A DNA stretch of 64,000 nucleotides. Source: Adlercreutzia sp910585575. GTDB taxonomy: Bacteria; Actinomycetota; Coriobacteriia; Coriobacteriales; Eggerthellaceae. Shown in pieces: positions 24,824-33,510 of the stretch. Made by a program: the position numbers and the translations under genes. The notes beneath the pieces are model-generated. The model had not been told where the DNA came from, searched no databases, and was given only the letters and a program-made list of their open reading frames with translations. Each line of letters opens with the position of its first letter. Position 1 is the stretch's first letter. Where the stretch lies: the NCBI RefSeq assembly GCF_951801035.1, contig NZ_CATOKT010000001.1; one strand, 5' to 3'.

Positions 24824-26251
24824 TTACTCCCAACTTCTTTGACGGATGGCGAGCATCCACACAAACAGGGGCATCGCGAACAGCGTCACCACCGGACCGA
24901 GCCCCACCGCCGTCCCATCGAACAGCAACGCCGTTGACAGGTCGCCGCACACGAGCAGCACTAAAGCGCCCAGGAGCATGCTGCCCCCCAGCTGCTTGCG
25001 GAACTCGGAGCCGAACACCGCCCGCGCCACAAAGGGCACCACAAGAGAAGCCATGGCCACCTGACCGGCGTTCAGCTGAGCCACCAAGATCATGAGCGAG
25101 CCACAGCCCAAAGCCACAAGCCTCAGCTTTGTCGGATTGACGCCCAGCAGGCGCGCCTCGTCATCCGAAAACGACACCAAGTTAAGCTGAAAGCGGAAAA
25201 GAACTACGGGCACCAGCGCCACCGCGCCGCCCGCTATAAGCGACAGAGCCATCCAGGGGCTCTGAACCCCGAGGGCGTTCTGCAGCAGGTAGTAGGCCTG
25301 CCACGCCTGCTCGTCCATCCAGGCCACCTGGGCGTAAGACACCACCACGCCCAGAAGCTGAGAGACAATCGTGCCCATAAGGATCATGTTCACCACATTG
25401 AAGCGGCGGCGGCCACTCATCCATTTGCCGCCCAGCATCACCAAGGCCAGCACGGCCGCTCCCCCGATCAGGGAATAAAGGCAGTACTCGTCGCCATGAT
25501 TGACCGCCTGGTAGCCATACTGCAGCACCAAAATGAGTACCGCCACATTCATGCCGCTGGTTACGCCCAGCATAGACGGGGCAGCAATGGGGTTGCGAAA
25601 CGTGTTCTGATAGAGCATCCCCGACAGCGCCAGGAGCACCCCGCAGGCGGCGTATTTGAAGACGGTCCACACTTGCAGCATAACATCGGGATAGGCGGGC
25701 ATCTCGATAAGCATGGTGCGGTAGGCCTCGGTAAAGGCAATAGGGGCCGCAAGCTCAAGGTACGTCAGCTTGAACCACAGGCCAATGCAGGACGCCACCT
25801 CAAGGGGACTGCGCACCAAGCCAGGCTGCGTGGTGCTCAGGCACAGCGAGAACAACACTAAAGCCACCAACGCGCCGCCGAAGGCCAGATACTTTATCTG
25901 CTGCTTGCGCCGGCTCTCCGAGCGAAGGGACAAGGAGCCCGAGACGACGGACAACTCCCCCACGCCCGAGACCGAGGCCCCCTCCGAGCGATCGCCCGCG
26001 CACCCACGACGCCCGCGCCTTCCCCGGAGCACCGCCTGAGCCCGCGCCTCATCGGCCGGAGTGCTCCCCGCCGGGCGGCCCGTCGCGTCGGCCTGCTGGG
26101 CCTCCTGCTGGCCCGGGGCGAGCACGGCTTTGGGGTCCACGGGCGCGACCGTGTCCACGGCAATGCGTATCGCCTCGTCGGCACGGAGCGCCTTCCCATC
26201 GATGAAGATGTACTCGTCGTCTCCTCGACGACGCTTAGAGCCACTCGCCAC
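24824..26251 (-). CDS. FecCD-type ABC transporter permease 2
   Basis: 475 residues from a GTG at 26251, seven bases after GGAGG; it overlaps the preceding permease by 17 bases. Residues about 120-475 form the nine-or-ten-helix BtuC/FecCD fold (GMLYQNTFRNPIAAPSMLGV, DDEARLLGVNPTKLRLVALG). The first ~115 residues are an unusual hydrophilic, Ala/Arg-rich cytoplasmic extension (EYIFIDGKALRADEAIRI). The transporter is of the iron-siderophore/haem/cobalamin type; the substrate is not readable from sequence. It probably forms a heterodimer with permease 1. Confidence 0.9.
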   Translation of the reverse strand: MASGSKRRRGDDEYIFIDGKALRADEAIRIAVDTVAPVDPKAVLAPGQQEAQQADATGRPAGSTPADEARAQAVLRGRRGRRGCAGDRSEGASVSGVGELSVVSGSLSLRSESRRKQQIKYLAFGGALVALVLFSLCLSTTQPGLVRSPLEVASCIGLWFKLTYLELAAPIAFTEAYRTMLIEMPAYPDVMLQVWTVFKYAACGVLLALSGMLYQNTFRNPIAAPSMLGVTSGMNVAVLILVLQYGYQAVNHGDEYCLYSLIGGAAVLALVMLGGKWMSGRRRFNVVNMILMGTIVSQLLGVVVSYAQVAWMDEQAWQAYYLLQNALGVQSPWMALSLIAGGAVALVPVVLFRFQLNLVSFSDDEARLLGVNPTKLRLVALGCGSLMILVAQLNAGQVAMASLVVPFVARAVFGSEFRKQLGGSMLLGALVLLVCGDLSTALLFDGTAVGLGPVVTLFAMPLFVWMLAIRQRSWE

Positions 26252-27599
26252 CGGCCGACCTCCTTCCGCGCACCGCAATAATCAAGAAGGCAATGCACCC
26301 GATCAGGCTTGTCAGCACCCCGGTACCACCAGCGGTGATGAAGGGAATGCCCAACTGGGTAAGGTAGAAGACGCCCGTAACCATAAGAGCGCCCAGCAGC
26401 GCGCACACGGGCAGCAGATAGCGGAAATCGGGCCCGACCATCTTGCGCGCCATGTGGGGCACGAGGAACCCGACGAAGCCGACAGGGCCGCAGAAAGAGA
26501 CCACGAGCGCTGTCAAAACCGTGCACAGGGCGATCATGCCATTGCGCAGACGCACCGGCGAGATGCCCATGGAGCGCGCCTCGTCATCGTTGAACGCCAA
26601 CAGGCTCAGGCGCTTCGACAGCGCAAAGATGCAGCCCATGCACGCCAAAAGCGGCACGGCAAACACCAGCACCGAGGGCACCGTGTAGGCCCCCATGAAC
26701 GTCATCGTCTGGGCCTGAGCCAAATAGGTTGCCGCATCGACGTCACCGTGATTGGTCAAATAAAGCCGTATCCAGCTCAGCACCACGGCGATAACCGCCG
26801 TGAACACCTGGCCGGCAATGACCAGCGACACATTGGACACCTTCCCGCGACCCGCGATGAAGGCAATCACCATGATGAGCGCCACGATGAGAAAACAGCC
26901 GAGCAAGGAGGCGATGAACGAGCTGAACTCCTCGAAAAGCTGCTGGCCCAGCGGCAGTTCACTTTGCAGGGCCACCAAATCAGTGTAGGAGCCGACAAAA
27001 CCATAGCCCGACTCCTCGGGGCGCAGAAACACCGCGTAGATGATTGCCCCGATGCTGCCGCCGCTTGTCACGCCGAGCGTCGACGGAGACGCAAGCGCGT
27101 TTTTGAGCGAGCCCTGAAACACTCCGCCCGACAGCCCCATGGCGGCTCCGGCCAGCAGCGTCACCAGCACCGTGAGCACATAGGTGCCGTACATAGTGTC
27201 GGGCTGGGCGAAAAAGCCAATAAAGCCCTGGAAGGCCGCGGCCGTTTCAGCAGCCAAGGTGCCGATCGTTCGGTCGGCGCGGCCCACATCGAAAACATTG
27301 GTGGGCAGAATGCACACCAGCACGTACACCACCGCCAAGGCCATACCCAAGCCGAGCGCCACTTTCGCGCGCCTGTCCAACCCATAGCGCTCATCTTGCT
27401 CGGCCGCGTAGGGATTCACCTCGTCTTTTTTGTGAATGCGAATGCGCCGATAGCTGTAATCGGGGCCGAAGGCATCTTTGCGATCGCGCTCAGCGAACAG
27501 CGACCCCATGACTTCCTGGGGCTGAGACTGCCCGGCCTGAGCCTCGTCCTTCCCCGGGACACCCGAGGGTGCGCTCCCGCCAATTTTAAGCTCTGCCAT
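26235..27599 (-). CDS. FecCD-type ABC transporter permease 1
   Basis: 454 residues. The family's membrane core starts near residue 80 (AKVALGLGMALAVVYVLVC) and includes GGVFQGSLKNALASPSTLGV, NDDEARSMGISPVRLRNGMI and GPVGFVGFLVPHMARKMVGP, diagnostic of iron-siderophore-type permeases. The ~78-residue N-terminal hydrophilic extension (with FGPDYSYRRIRIHKKDEVNP) is atypical. It starts 11 bases after the binding-protein stop and overlaps permease 2. Confidence 0.92.
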   Translation of the reverse strand: MAELKIGGSAPSGVPGKDEAQAGQSQPQEVMGSLFAERDRKDAFGPDYSYRRIRIHKKDEVNPYAAEQDERYGLDRRAKVALGLGMALAVVYVLVCILPTNVFDVGRADRTIGTLAAETAAAFQGFIGFFAQPDTMYGTYVLTVLVTLLAGAAMGLSGGVFQGSLKNALASPSTLGVTSGGSIGAIIYAVFLRPEESGYGFVGSYTDLVALQSELPLGQQLFEEFSSFIASLLGCFLIVALIMVIAFIAGRGKVSNVSLVIAGQVFTAVIAVVLSWIRLYLTNHGDVDAATYLAQAQTMTFMGAYTVPSVLVFAVPLLACMGCIFALSKRLSLLAFNDDEARSMGISPVRLRNGMIALCTVLTALVVSFCGPVGFVGFLVPHMARKMVGPDFRYLLPVCALLGALMVTGVFYLTQLGIPFITAGGTGVLTSLIGCIAFLIIAVRGRRSAGGEWL

Positions 27600-27610
27600 A
27601 AACCGCTTCC

Positions 27611-29680
27611 CTACTGATCCGCCAGCGTCCGCGGGTCGACGTCGTAGCCATAGAAGGTCTGGTAGAAGTCCTTCGCCTCCTGCTCCCAGCTAACACCCGA
27701 AGCCTCATCGTTGACGACATCGCACACCCAGGCCGCCTCGAGGAACGACTCCACGGTACCTTCGGTCCAATCGCAGAAGAGCCCCGACGGATTCACCTCG
27801 ATGACCTGCTCGAAGGCATCTGCCTGACTCAAAACGTTGGTTGGATCATCGTCGGTCACGCCGCCGATGCAGGTATAGATCACCGTATCGCCCACGCTCG
27901 GGCCCACCGAGCCGATCTCAGCGCCCTGGCTGTAGTCGTAGGGGTGATATAGACCGTGGTCTTTCTTGCTGTTCTCCACCAAGGCTTCCTTTATGGAGCC
28001 CTTGGTGACAATCACCTTGGGGAACGAAGGGCAGCCAAGGCCTTCGCCCATGTCGGTAACCGAATGAACGTTGACGCCCGAATCCAACAAAGAACGGTCA
28101 AGGTTGGCAATGCCCTCCATCAGGCTTAGGTCGATGCCCGACCACTCCTTTGCTTTGAAGGGGAAACTCTTCAGCTGAAACTGCCACACCGGCACCTTGC
28201 CGGCGCTGCCCATGGTGGTTTGGGCCGCCGCATTGTTGATGAGGCCACCTACCTGCATGTAGTAGGACACCGGCGTCGTCCCGTAGCCTGCACCGGCAAA
28301 AGCCATACCGCTTGCCGGCTTCCAATTGGCGTCGCCCTGGCCTTCGCCCACGTACTTGGCCCCCTTGACGTACTCGTCAATGAGCAGGGTATAGCGCGGC
28401 TCGGTGTTCTTGCCAACGTCCTTGTCGCCCTTTTCGCTGCTCTGGTATACCTGCTTGCTCGAGGACTTCAGGGCCATGCCGCCGGCCGCATCGGCACAGG
28501 CCTTCACGACGCGATCATGGAACGCCACGTAGTCGGCGGCTCGATCCTCGGCGGTATCCCCATAGGCCGCCTTCTTGCTTCCCTGCAGCAAGCTGCCAAC
28601 CGTATTCACATTGGCCTTGATGTTCTGAGAAGAGCTCATATCATACATAAGCACCGTGTGGATGTGCGCCTTGCGCAGCTTCTCGAAGTCAGCGTCGCTC
28701 AGGTCATCCAAGTACGATGAGTCGGTAACGAGAATGACCTCGGCACCCGATTTCACCAGCGCGTTCACATTCATGCCTTGCGCCGTTCCGTCATCTTTCC
28801 ACCCCTTGCTGATGCCCGACGTGTCGAAGACGGTCTTAAAATCGCTCTTGAGCGTGGTGGCATCGGTCGCAGCCAAAGCGCCCGTACCCCCTATCATCTG
28901 AACCATGGCCGCATAGGGACCGAAGGCCGCAATCCGCTCCACCTGGGGCGGGTCTTGGTTCGGATCGGATGCATCGTAGATAACGCGCGTCGGATCCTTC
29001 TTGCGATCGGGGCCCGCGGTGTCGGCCTCGGGGCTTTCCGTGCCGTTGCTTTTCTCGTCCTTCTCTTCGGCGGCTATCTGGTTGTCGCCCCCGGCCGTCG
29101 CTCCCTTATCGGTCTTCTCGGCCTTGCTTTTTTTGGACGATCCCGAAGACTCTCCCTCGCGGTTTTCCCCGTCGGGATTCGCCTCGTCACCTGCACTTGT
29201 CGTCTGAGGCGCTTGCTCGTCTTCACGCTCCTCGGACGCCGCTTCCTCTACAACCGTCGCCTCGTGGTCGAACGCATTGGGGTCCTCGGAGGGCACGAAG
29301 CACACGGTCTCGCTGGCCTCGATGCCCGGAAAGTCCGCAGGGTCGGCGAAGGCCGATTTCTTAGCAGTAAATCCCGTGGTGTTGGGCTCCGAAGAGTACA
29401 CCACCAGATTCTGCACCTCATCCGTCGGCTCAGCGTCTTCGCTTACCTCGGCGGCAGCAACGGCGTCGCTTGTCTCCTCGGCGCTCTCATCGCTGATAAA
29501 GAACTTGGTAGGGTTCTCGTAGTCGATTACCGTCGCCCGTTGGTCGTACACAATCTCTTTGAGCGCGTCGGTGTCTTTGCAGCCACCTAGCGTAAGAGCG
29601 CACAGGAGCGCCAGGGCAACGGTGGCCGCCCGAAGAACACACCCGCGCATGCTTCTGTCTGTCGCCGTAGTTTCGGCCAT
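27611..29680 (-). CDS. Lipoprotein substrate-binding protein of the FecBCD-like transporter
   Basis: About 689 residues from the ATG at 29680, with GAGGAG ten bases upstream; a GTG at 29689 is an alternative. The lipobox ALTLGGC falls near residue 33. A ~190-residue low-complexity, acidic/Ser-rich linker follows (SAGDEANPDGENREGESSGS), apparently a flexible stalk. From about residue 235 comes the binding-protein fold (VERIAAFGPYAAMVQMIGG, GAEVILVTDSSYLDDLSDAD, ASGMAFAGAGYGTTPVSYYM). It is much longer than usual class III binding proteins (about 300-350). Ligand unknown; iron complex, haem or corrinoid are the family options. Confidence 0.82.
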   Translation of the reverse strand: MAETTATDRSMRGCVLRAATVALALLCALTLGGCKDTDALKEIVYDQRATVIDYENPTKFFISDESAEETSDAVAAAEVSEDAEPTDEVQNLVVYSSEPNTTGFTAKKSAFADPADFPGIEASETVCFVPSEDPNAFDHEATVVEEAASEEREDEQAPQTTSAGDEANPDGENREGESSGSSKKSKAEKTDKGATAGGDNQIAAEEKDEKSNGTESPEADTAGPDRKKDPTRVIYDASDPNQDPPQVERIAAFGPYAAMVQMIGGTGALAATDATTLKSDFKTVFDTSGISKGWKDDGTAQGMNVNALVKSGAEVILVTDSSYLDDLSDADFEKLRKAHIHTVLMYDMSSSQNIKANVNTVGSLLQGSKKAAYGDTAEDRAADYVAFHDRVVKACADAAGGMALKSSSKQVYQSSEKGDKDVGKNTEPRYTLLIDEYVKGAKYVGEGQGDANWKPASGMAFAGAGYGTTPVSYYMQVGGLINNAAAQTTMGSAGKVPVWQFQLKSFPFKAKEWSGIDLSLMEGIANLDRSLLDSGVNVHSVTDMGEGLGCPSFPKVIVTKGSIKEALVENSKKDHGLYHPYDYSQGAEIGSVGPSVGDTVIYTCIGGVTDDDPTNVLSQADAFEQVIEVNPSGLFCDWTEGTVESFLEAAWVCDVVNDEASGVSWEQEAKDFYQTFYGYDVDPRTLADQ

Positions 29681-29704
29681 CTGCCTCACACTCCTCGGTG
29701 CGAG

Positions 29705-30697
29705 CTACGAGCGCTGGACGCCCTGCAGCTCTTGCTCGTTGCCGTAAGGAACTGCGATGCCCGAGAGAATGGATCCCAGCACGCCTTCGGCTGTGCGGCC
29801 CGTAATCTTTGCCTCGTGGGACAACATAATGCGATGGCCGAGCGTCGGCACGACGAGCGCCTTCACATCGTCAGGAAGCACGTAGCCGCGGCCGCGCGCC
29901 AGGGCCCAAGCGCGGGCAAGGTTCATCAGTGCCAGGCTGCCGCGCGGCGAGGCGCCCACCTGAATCTCCGGGTTGCTGCGGGTCGCTGCAACGATTTCCA
30001 CGATGTAGCGCAAAACGAGCGGGCTTACGTAGACCCTCTCTGCCACTTCGCGCGCCGCCAGCACGTCGGCACCGCACACCACGGGGGCGAGGCTCTTTTT
30101 CGCCGAATCCCCCAACTCCAAAACGCGCACCTCCTGCTCGAAGGCGGGATACCCCATGGAAACCTTGATGAGAAAGCGATCGACCTGGGCTTCGGGCAGC
30201 GGATAGGTGCCGAACTGCTCGATAGGGTTCTGGGTAGCAAGCACCATGAAGGGCTCTTCCAGCTGATAGGTGCGCGCGTCCACCGTCACCTGGCGCTCTT
30301 CCATCGCCTCGAGCAGCGCGGACTGGGTCTTGGCGCTGGCGCGGTTGATCTCGTCGGCCAGAACCAGATTCGACATGACGCCGCCGGGGCGAAATTCAAA
30401 ATCCTGGGTTTTCTGGTTGTAAATACTGAAACCCGATACATCCGAGGGCATGACATCGGGCGTGAACTGAATGCGCTTGAAGTTGCAATCGATGGACTTC
30501 GCCAAAGCACTGACAAGGGTCGTCTTGCCCGTGCCCGGCAGATCCTCGATCAGTACATGCCCCTTGGCAAGAAGTGCCAGCACCACCAGTTCGACCACAT
30601 CGTGCTTGCCCTGAACCACCGATTCAACTTGGGCTACCATCTGGTCGATGGTCTTTTTCGCAATCTGAATGTCTCCGTCATCCACCATGACCGCCAT
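29705..30697 (-). CDS. MoxR-family AAA+ ATPase
   Basis: 330 residues. Walker A LPGTGKTT (53-60), Walker B LVLADEI (111-117), sensor ATQNPIEQFGTYPLPEAQ and the arginine-finger region GASPRGSLALMNLARAWALA are all clear. MoxR proteins are chaperone-like ATPases acting with DUF58/vWA partners. Here it sits 12 bases after the ABC ATPase stop and 24 bases before the binding protein, so it is inside the transporter operon, while its DUF58 partner lies beyond the permeases. Confidence 0.93.
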   Translation of the reverse strand: MAVMVDDGDIQIAKKTIDQMVAQVESVVQGKHDVVELVVLALLAKGHVLIEDLPGTGKTTLVSALAKSIDCNFKRIQFTPDVMPSDVSGFSIYNQKTQDFEFRPGGVMSNLVLADEINRASAKTQSALLEAMEERQVTVDARTYQLEEPFMVLATQNPIEQFGTYPLPEAQVDRFLIKVSMGYPAFEQEVRVLELGDSAKKSLAPVVCGADVLAAREVAERVYVSPLVLRYIVEIVAATRSNPEIQVGASPRGSLALMNLARAWALARGRGYVLPDDVKALVVPTLGHRIMLSHEAKITGRTAEGVLGSILSGIAVPYGNEQELQGVQRS

Positions 30698-30709
30698 ACT
30701 GACAACTCC

Positions 30710-31492
30710 TTAAAACACTGGGGCGCACATGCGCATGATTTCGTTCTTGGTGTTCACAAACTCGACGATCTTCACGTTGACGCCGTAGGCTTGCTTCATG
30801 TTCTTCTCTGTGATGATGTCCACCGCCTGCCCGAACTTCATCGGCTCCCCTTTCTGCAAGAGGACAACGGACGAGTTGCACATAAAGGCATGGTCGGGGC
30901 TGTGGGTGGTCATAATGACGGCATAGCCCTTCTCTGCCAAAGTGCGCACCTTGTCGATGACGCGAACCACGTTGCCATAGTCCAAGGCTGCCGTGGGCTC
31001 GTCGAGCACGAGGATCTTCGGTTGCTGCGCCAAAGCGCGGGCGATCATCACCAGCTGCAGTTCTCCACCAGAGATGTCGGTGTATACCTTGTCGCGCAAG
31101 TGGTAGACGCCCATGTCTTTCATGGCCGTTTCCACCACGGCATAGTCGTCGTCGCTCGGCTGGCCCATATGGCCTACCTTGTTGATGCGGCCCAGCAGGA
31201 CCACGTCTTTCACTTGGTAAGGGAACGGGGGCGTATGGCTTTGCGAGACATAAGCCATGGTGTCGGCAAGGCGCTTCGGCGACCACTTGGCAATGTTCTC
31301 GCCATCAACCATCACCTTGCCGCTTTGCAGAGGCAACAACCCCAGGATGGACTTGAAGACCGTGGACTTACCGCAACCATTCGGACCGAGCACGCAGCAC
31401 ACATCGCCGCTATCTACCGAGAAAGTAACGTAGCGCTGGATGGACTTGCCCTTTTCGTAACCACAGTGGGCATCGCGCACCTCAAGCTTCAC
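30710..31492 (-). CDS. FecE-type ABC transporter ATP-binding protein
   Basis: 260 residues from a GTG at 31492 with GAGGGGAG upstream. Walker A GPNGCGKST (36-44), signature SGGELQLVMIARALAQQP, Walker B ILVLDEPTAALD and the switch His in TTHSPDHAF are intact. It is the first gene of the transporter / MoxR / DUF58 train and should energise the two FecCD-type permeases. The upstream intergenic region is strongly AT-rich and carries a candidate operator (31559-31576). Confidence 0.93.
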   Translation of the reverse strand: MKLEVRDAHCGYEKGKSIQRYVTFSVDSGDVCCVLGPNGCGKSTVFKSILGLLPLQSGKVMVDGENIAKWSPKRLADTMAYVSQSHTPPFPYQVKDVVLLGRINKVGHMGQPSDDDYAVVETAMKDMGVYHLRDKVYTDISGGELQLVMIARALAQQPKILVLDEPTAALDYGNVVRVIDKVRTLAEKGYAVIMTTHSPDHAFMCNSSVVLLQKGEPMKFGQAVDIITEKNMKQAYGVNVKIVEFVNTKNEIMRMCAPVF

Positions 31493-31541
31493 GCTGCTCT
31501 CCCCTCTCGTAACAGGATGTCAACAGTATTATTCTTATTTT

Positions 31542-31576
31542 AGTATATACATAGCAAAGAATATATTGAGAATATC
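31542..31576 (-). promoter_or_regulatory. AT-rich promoter/operator region of the ABC-MoxR train
   Basis: A -10 candidate TATACT (31542-31547, minus strand) lies with an AT-rich site at 31559-31576 containing TATTGAGAATATC and a direct repeat of AGAATAT. The GAGAATA core is identical to one arm of the palindrome before the GPGGYGG protein (34321-34327). Confidence 0.45.
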
Positions 31577-31594
31577 TATGCTTGCTGCTCACAT

Positions 31595-32533
31595 TTATTC
31601 CACTTCTGGGTAATAGCAATTGAGATGAGACGCGCACAGAGCTTCGTAGCCCTCGGGCAGCTCCATACGGGCGCGGTACTCCGCCTGCGACAGGCAGTCT
31701 TGCGCAAGGTCGATATGTCGTCGCGCCAGCTTGATATCGCGCAGAATGGCCTCGCGCTCGTCGCAGCGGCCGACGATCTTTCCCGCATTGATGCCGAGCC
31801 GCTCGAAATGCCACAGGGCGCACAGCCCACAGGCCGCCTCAGCGAACAGTCGGTCCCAGGCCGGCGTGGGCTGGGCCGCACCGGGAACGCGCTGCTCTTC
31901 CCAGCGCTCGCCGAAGCGTAGGTCCCGACAGAGCGAGTAGTGGCCCGCGCGGTGACAGCCCAGGCAATGGGAGTCGCTGAACACGCAGCCGTTGCGCATG
32001 AGGAAGGCCTCGTACTCAAGCCCCGGCGTCGCTTCGATAATTGACTCGATCTCGGCCAGGGACAGTTCCCGCGGAAAGATAAGGCGCTCCATGCCCTGGT
32101 GTTGATAGAACCGGGCAATGTCGCTGTTGAAGATGCCACACATGGTGCTGGCCACCGCTTTGAGCCCCGCGTTGCGCGCCGCGCGCACCAGCTCGGGCCC
32201 CGAGAGAATAACGCCGTCCACGCCCGCTTCCGCCAAGAAGGGAAAGTACGCGTGAGCGAGGTAGTCTCGTTGAGCGGCCGTGTAGATGCCCGCATTGAAG
32301 GGCACGTACAGCTGAGCACCGGCGTCCTTGATGGCCCGCGCTGTCGCCAGCACCGTCTCGAACGGGTAGGCGTTGGCCTCGGCCCCAAAGCCCGACAGCC
32401 GGTTGAGGTCGGCCGCCTCGCCGAACCGCGCGGTCCACTCGTCATCGTAGAAGCCCATGTAGAACTCGCCAACGCCAGCGGCCAGGTAATCGGCCAGCGC
32501 TGCGCAGTCGTTGAAAGGCACGAGAATGTTCAT
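31595..32533 (-). CDS. U32-family (UbiU/peptidase-U32-like) protein
   Basis: 312 residues; the ATG follows GGAGG by eight bases and overlaps the upstream gene's stop (ATGA). The N-terminal half is TIM-barrel-like (ADYLAAGVGEFYMGF, AQLYVPFNAGIYTAAQRDYL). The U32 signature is seen in LIFPRELSLAEIESII, followed by the family's conserved Cys region (RNGCVFSDSHCLGCHRAGHY, then SLCRD and CGLCALW). Family members of the UbiU/UbiV and RlhA types bind a 4Fe-4S cluster through such cysteines and insert or transfer groups onto RNA or quinone precursors. The role here is unknown; it is paired with a second U32-like protein. Confidence 0.75.
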   Translation of the reverse strand: MNILVPFNDCAALADYLAAGVGEFYMGFYDDEWTARFGEAADLNRLSGFGAEANAYPFETVLATARAIKDAGAQLYVPFNAGIYTAAQRDYLAHAYFPFLAEAGVDGVILSGPELVRAARNAGLKAVASTMCGIFNSDIARFYQHQGMERLIFPRELSLAEIESIIEATPGLEYEAFLMRNGCVFSDSHCLGCHRAGHYSLCRDLRFGERWEEQRVPGAAQPTPAWDRLFAEAACGLCALWHFERLGINAGKIVGRCDEREAILRDIKLARRHIDLAQDCLSQAEYRARMELPEGYEALCASHLNCYYPEVE

Positions 32534-33456
32534 CGCTGCGCCTCCGCATCCAAAAGCCATCCGAAATGACGCGGCGCCCGCACCACGCGGTACGCCACAC
32601 GGCTGCGCACGGGCACGCCTTCGTTCATCATGTACACGGTTTTGCCGTGTTTGGTGTAGAACACGTCCGCAGCGGCCTGCGCGTCGTTGGCGGCAGCTCC
32701 GGCCTCCCCCTCAAGCCGATAGGTGGTGAGGGCCTCATCGCATTGATGAGAGCAGGGCGAGCCGGCCCGCGCCGGAATCCCTTTATCGGTTACGGGTGCA
32801 TAGGGGCAGAAGGAGCCCGTGGTCACGAAAAGATAGGGGGCATGCACTGCCGGCGTCACGATCAGCGGCGCCTCGGTGAGGTCGATGGCGCGTCCGCAGG
32901 GATCGAACTCGATGCCGCGGATTGTCGGATAGGCTTCTTGCAGGGCGTCAAGCCCCGCACCCAGAAACGCCGGTCGATACGCAGAGGGAAACCCCGCTTC
33001 GTAGCGCAGGTCGCGCAAATCCTTCGAGAAGAGGCGCCCCACGTTGAGAGCGACATCGCCCCGATCCGCCAGCCAATCAAGCATGCCGTAGTCGTTGACC
33101 GTCACCTCGTCAAAGCACGAAAAGGCCTCAAGGAGAAGCGCCAGACGCCGCTTGACTATCGGCAGCTCCCCTTCAGAGGGCGTGGGCACCGTCAGGGTGC
33201 AGGATATCCCGTGGGACTCCGCAAAGGTCTGCACCGCCTGCATCACGCTTCGCTCGGTGCCGCGAAGAAACGCGTTCACGCAAAACGACGAGCCCAAGTA
33301 CAAACGATCGCAACAAGACCAGGTGGCCTCCTCGCCTATGCGCTGCACGACCGCCTCGAGAGCAGACGAAGAAGGCGTGGAAGCGTCAGACGGAATCACT
33401 GCGCGGCAAAGCGCCGCCACATCCAGTTCGCACAGACTTGCGCATCGAGTGATCAA
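32530..33456 (-). CDS. U32-like partner protein (UbiV-like)
   Basis: About 308 residues, most likely from a TTG at 33456 placed five bases after AGAGGGG; a TTG at 33507 has no site. DRLYLGSSFCVNAFLR near the N-terminus, LTVPTPSEGELPIVKRRLAL and EVTVNDYGMLDWLADRGDVA (compare the UbiV-type NDxGxL block) place it in the U32 superfamily. Cysteines at SFCPYAP and SPCSHQCDEA could be cluster ligands. It overlaps the second U32 gene, as UbiU/UbiV-type pairs do. Confidence in the family is moderate. Confidence 0.65.
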   Translation of the reverse strand: MITRCASLCELDVAALCRAVIPSDASTPSSSALEAVVQRIGEEATWSCCDRLYLGSSFCVNAFLRGTERSVMQAVQTFAESHGISCTLTVPTPSEGELPIVKRRLALLLEAFSCFDEVTVNDYGMLDWLADRGDVALNVGRLFSKDLRDLRYEAGFPSAYRPAFLGAGLDALQEAYPTIRGIEFDPCGRAIDLTEAPLIVTPAVHAPYLFVTTGSFCPYAPVTDKGIPARAGSPCSHQCDEALTTYRLEGEAGAAANDAQAAADVFYTKHGKTVYMMNEGVPVRSRVAYRVVRAPRHFGWLLDAEAQR

Positions 33457-33469
33457 GAATTCCCCTCTC

Positions 33470-33500
33470 GAGGAAGAGCCGTTTGCACGGCCCTTCCCGT
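33470..33500 (-). terminator. Hairpin between the GPGGYGG gene and the U32 pair
   Basis: Minus-strand GGAAGGGCCGT and ACGGCTCTTCC form an 11-pair stem (one G-U) with a GCAA tetraloop. No T-run follows, so it may attenuate or protect the upstream message rather than fully terminate it. Confidence 0.5.
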
Positions 33501-33510
33501 TCAACAAATG

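Noticed and set aside
26061..27617. A 518-codon plus-strand frame
   Set aside because: Antisense to the two ABC permeases, whose protein families are clear; composition (Arg/His/Gly-rich) is that of a shadow frame.
29732..31543. A 603-codon plus-strand frame
   Set aside because: Antisense to MoxR and the ABC ATPase; no start signal or recognisable domain.
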